A stretch of 21,768 bases of DNA from the NCBI GenBank assembly GCA_046545575.1, contig JBKGZM010000030.1, positions 1 through 21,768 on the forward strand. The letters run 5' to 3'. The notes beneath the pieces were generated by a model. It was given only the letters and a program-made list of their open reading frames with translations, made no database searches and was not told the DNA's origin. Made by a program: the position numbers and the translations under genes. Positions within the stretch are counted from its first letter, which is position 1; each line of letters starts with the position of its first letter. This stretch comes from JAGXOF01 sp046545575 (GTDB lineage Bacteria > Chloroflexota > Dehalococcoidia > SZUA-161 > SpSt-899). Shown here piece by piece: positions 20,273 to 21,768 of the stretch.

Positions 20273-21535
20273 TTACCTTATATACTGCTTCAAGGTTTGA
20301 AGCGCATCATCAAACGTAACGCGCTGTTGTCCCCCTTCGCTCATATCACGCAGCATCACCACCCCATCACGCAGCTCATCCTCTCCAATGATCACCGCAA
20401 AGCTTGCGCCAAAGGTATTTGCCTGCCTCAACTGGGCCTTAAGGCTCCTGTTACCGGATGCAAGGATAGCGCTGATCCCCTCCCTCCGCATCCTCCCCGC
20501 ACATTCCACTGCCTTCTCCTTCGCCTCCTGACCCAGGAAGGCCACAAACGCCTCGGACCTGGAAGCAGATGGAATCTCAAGCCCCTGCCTCTTCATGTTG
20601 ACCACCATACGCTCGATCCCAGTGGCGAACCCGACCGCCGGCGTCGGTTTACCGCCCAATTCCTCAATGAGCCCGTCGTACCGACCACCACCCCCAATCG
20701 TGCTCTGCGCCCCTTCCTCAGTATGCGGCTGAATCTCAAATACCGTCCTCGTGTAATAATCAAGCCCGCGGACCAGGCGATGGTCAATCTCAGGCTCCAG
20801 ACCAAGAATTTCCAGATATCTCATAAGCAATCGAAAATGTTCAGCGCAATCATCGCAAAGATAATCGATGCTCCTGGGAGCTTGCTCGGCCAGAGGCATG
20901 CACGTCTCATTCTTGCAATCCAGTATCCTCAGCGGATTCCTATCCAGCCGCCGCTTGCAGTCCGGACACAGCCGGTCGAAATTCTGAGAATAATACTCCT
21001 TCAACGCCTCAAGGTACCTGGGACGGCACTCCCGGCAGCCGATGCTGTTTAATTTCAGAACCAAATCCTGCAAGCCAATCGAGCGGTACAGCGACCAGGC
21101 CATATCGATGATCTCCGCGTCAATAGCCGCATCAGCCTCGCCGATAGCCTCTACCCCAAATTGCCAGTGCTGACGGTACCGCCCCGCCTGAGGTCGCTCA
21201 TACCTGAACAACGGACCGATGTAGTACAGCCTTACGGGTTGGGGAAGATTGTACATCCCGTGCTCCAGATACGCACGGCAAACGGGAGCTGTGCCCTCGG
21301 GACGCAGGGTCAGTTGATCACCGCCCCGGTCCTCGAAGGTGTACATCTCCTTTTCCACGATATCCGTGTCATCCCCGATGCTCCGCACGAAGAGGCCGGA
21401 ACTCTCGAAGATGGGCGGATCGATGCGCTCATAGCCGTAAAGCTGGCAGATCTCGGCGACCTTACTGCGTATATACTGCCAGTATGCCTGCTGCTCCGGG
21501 AGAATATCGAAAGTTCCGCGCGGCGCTCTATACAA
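20273..21535 (-). CDS. hisS: Histidyl-tRNA synthetase
   Basis: 420 residues, the standard bacterial length, charging tRNA-His. The class II signatures are present: APRGTFDILP at the start, TLRPEGTAPVCRAYLEHG, motif 2 with FRYERPQAGRYRQHWQFG (110-127), the histidine-specific RGLDYYTRTVFE (256-267), and GGGGRYDGLIEELGG leading to VGFATGIERM (motif 3). The C-terminal anticodon-binding domain follows. The start is TTG 21535, with AGAGGG six bases upstream; no nearby ATG would keep the essential PRG motif. Its own promoter is at 21598-21626 and the leader is only about 55 nt, so there is no room for a T-box. mog follows in the same operon. Confidence 0.96.
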   Translation of the reverse strand: MYRAPRGTFDILPEQQAYWQYIRSKVAEICQLYGYERIDPPIFESSGLFVRSIGDDTDIVEKEMYTFEDRGGDQLTLRPEGTAPVCRAYLEHGMYNLPQPVRLYYIGPLFRYERPQAGRYRQHWQFGVEAIGEADAAIDAEIIDMAWSLYRSIGLQDLVLKLNSIGCRECRPRYLEALKEYYSQNFDRLCPDCKRRLDRNPLRILDCKNETCMPLAEQAPRSIDYLCDDCAEHFRLLMRYLEILGLEPEIDHRLVRGLDYYTRTVFEIQPHTEEGAQSTIGGGGRYDGLIEELGGKPTPAVGFATGIERMVVNMKRQGLEIPSASRSEAFVAFLGQEAKEKAVECAGRMRREGISAILASGNRSLKAQLRQANTFGASFAVIIGEDELRDGVVMLRDMSEGGQQRVTFDDALQTLKQYIR

Positions 21536-21597
21536 AATTTCCCTCTTTTTAATGTTTTATCAGTTCGAGATCAGGCACCAAACCCCTACTAAGGTAT

Positions 21598-21626
21598 AGA
21601 ATACATTAGCGAAGAAACGGTGTAAA
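21598..21626 (-). promoter_or_regulatory. Promoter of the hisS-mog operon
   Basis: Minus strand: TTTACA (21626-21621), 17-nt spacer, TATTCT (21603-21598). The -35 box is identical to that of the thiC promoter and of the divergent gene. Confidence 0.6.
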
Positions 21627-21642
21627 GAACGACGCCTAAACC

Positions 21643-21671
21643 TTTACAGGCCCCACAAAGTATGATACTAT
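21643..21671 (+). promoter_or_regulatory. Promoter of the gene starting at 21728
   Basis: TTTACA (21643-21648), 17-nt spacer, TACTAT (21666-21671). It points away from hisS; the two -35 boxes are only 16 bases apart, so the two polymerases could interfere. Confidence 0.55.
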
Positions 21672-21727
21672 TTCAATAAGACCAAATCTGCCCGCTCCGA
21701 TCAAGCGAAAGTTAAGGAGGAGAAAGA

Positions 21728-21768
21728 ATGCCTGATAAAAAGAGTGTTGATCCCACTACTATAGAGAT
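21728..21768 (+). CDS. Start of an unidentified gene (cut by the window end)
   Basis: ATG with a near-perfect ribosome site (AAGGAGGAG, six to seven bases upstream) begins MPDKKSVDPTTIE and runs off the window. Thirteen complete codons are too few to recognise a family. The promoter at 21643-21671 supports it as a real gene. Confidence 0.6.
   Translation, partial: MPDKKSVDPTTIE

Noticed and set aside
21536..21600. T-box leader upstream of hisS
   Set aside because: The leader is about 55 nt, too short, and the conserved T-box bulge sequence is absent.
1..21768. CRISPR arrays and tRNA or rRNA genes
   Set aside because: No regularly spaced direct repeats and no cloverleaf or rRNA-like sequence were found by eye in the intergenic regions.

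Overview
The window looks like a piece of chromosome from a strictly anaerobic, aromatic-degrading bacterium. Its centre is a cassette for anaerobic benzoyl-CoA degradation (about 8160-16690, minus strand). The sequence contains no marker gene that fixes the taxon. The families of small palindromic intergenic repeats, the mix of short housekeeping operons and the domain styles fit an uncultured Chloroflexota/Dehalococcoidia-like genome, but this is a low-to-moderate confidence inference.

Layout. Positions 1-513 hold no gene, only nested palindromic repeats, among them a perfect 32-bp palindrome. Then on the plus strand come an HD-domain hydrolase, a DUF523 protein, a sirtuin and a NudL-like Nudix hydrolase. 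The last two form an operon with a 3-nt gap. A repeat element separates this arm from the convergent minus-strand genes. Read in the direction of transcription, 8101 to 3497 carries a good promoter, a TPP riboswitch with an overlapping intrinsic terminator, thiC, a thi4-type thiazole synthase, a seven-bladed beta-propeller lipoprotein and cinA.

The minus-strand block from 18431 to 8160 reads SDR, DegV, then three overlapping genes for an ATP-dependent (class I) benzoyl-CoA reductase, then had, oah, dch and a second SDR. The reductase is packed into three polypeptides. One is a BcrC-like subunit. One is a single chain joining a BcrB-like subunit to a BcrA/D-type ATPase. One is a second BcrA/D-type ATPase with a ferredoxin domain at its C-terminus. 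Together they would supply both catalytic subunits, both ATPase subunits and the electron carrier. Dch, Had and Oah would then convert the cyclic dienoyl-CoA to 3-hydroxypimeloyl-CoA, and one of the SDRs could oxidise that product. No benzoate-CoA ligase, 2-oxoacid:ferredoxin oxidoreductase or transporter lies in the window.

To the right (18432-19743) is a gene graveyard: a pilT with two internal deletions, the tail of a response-regulator receiver domain and a frameshifted IS630-type transposase fragment. The window ends with a mog/moaB-hisS operon on the minus strand and, divergently, the first 13 codons of an unidentified gene.
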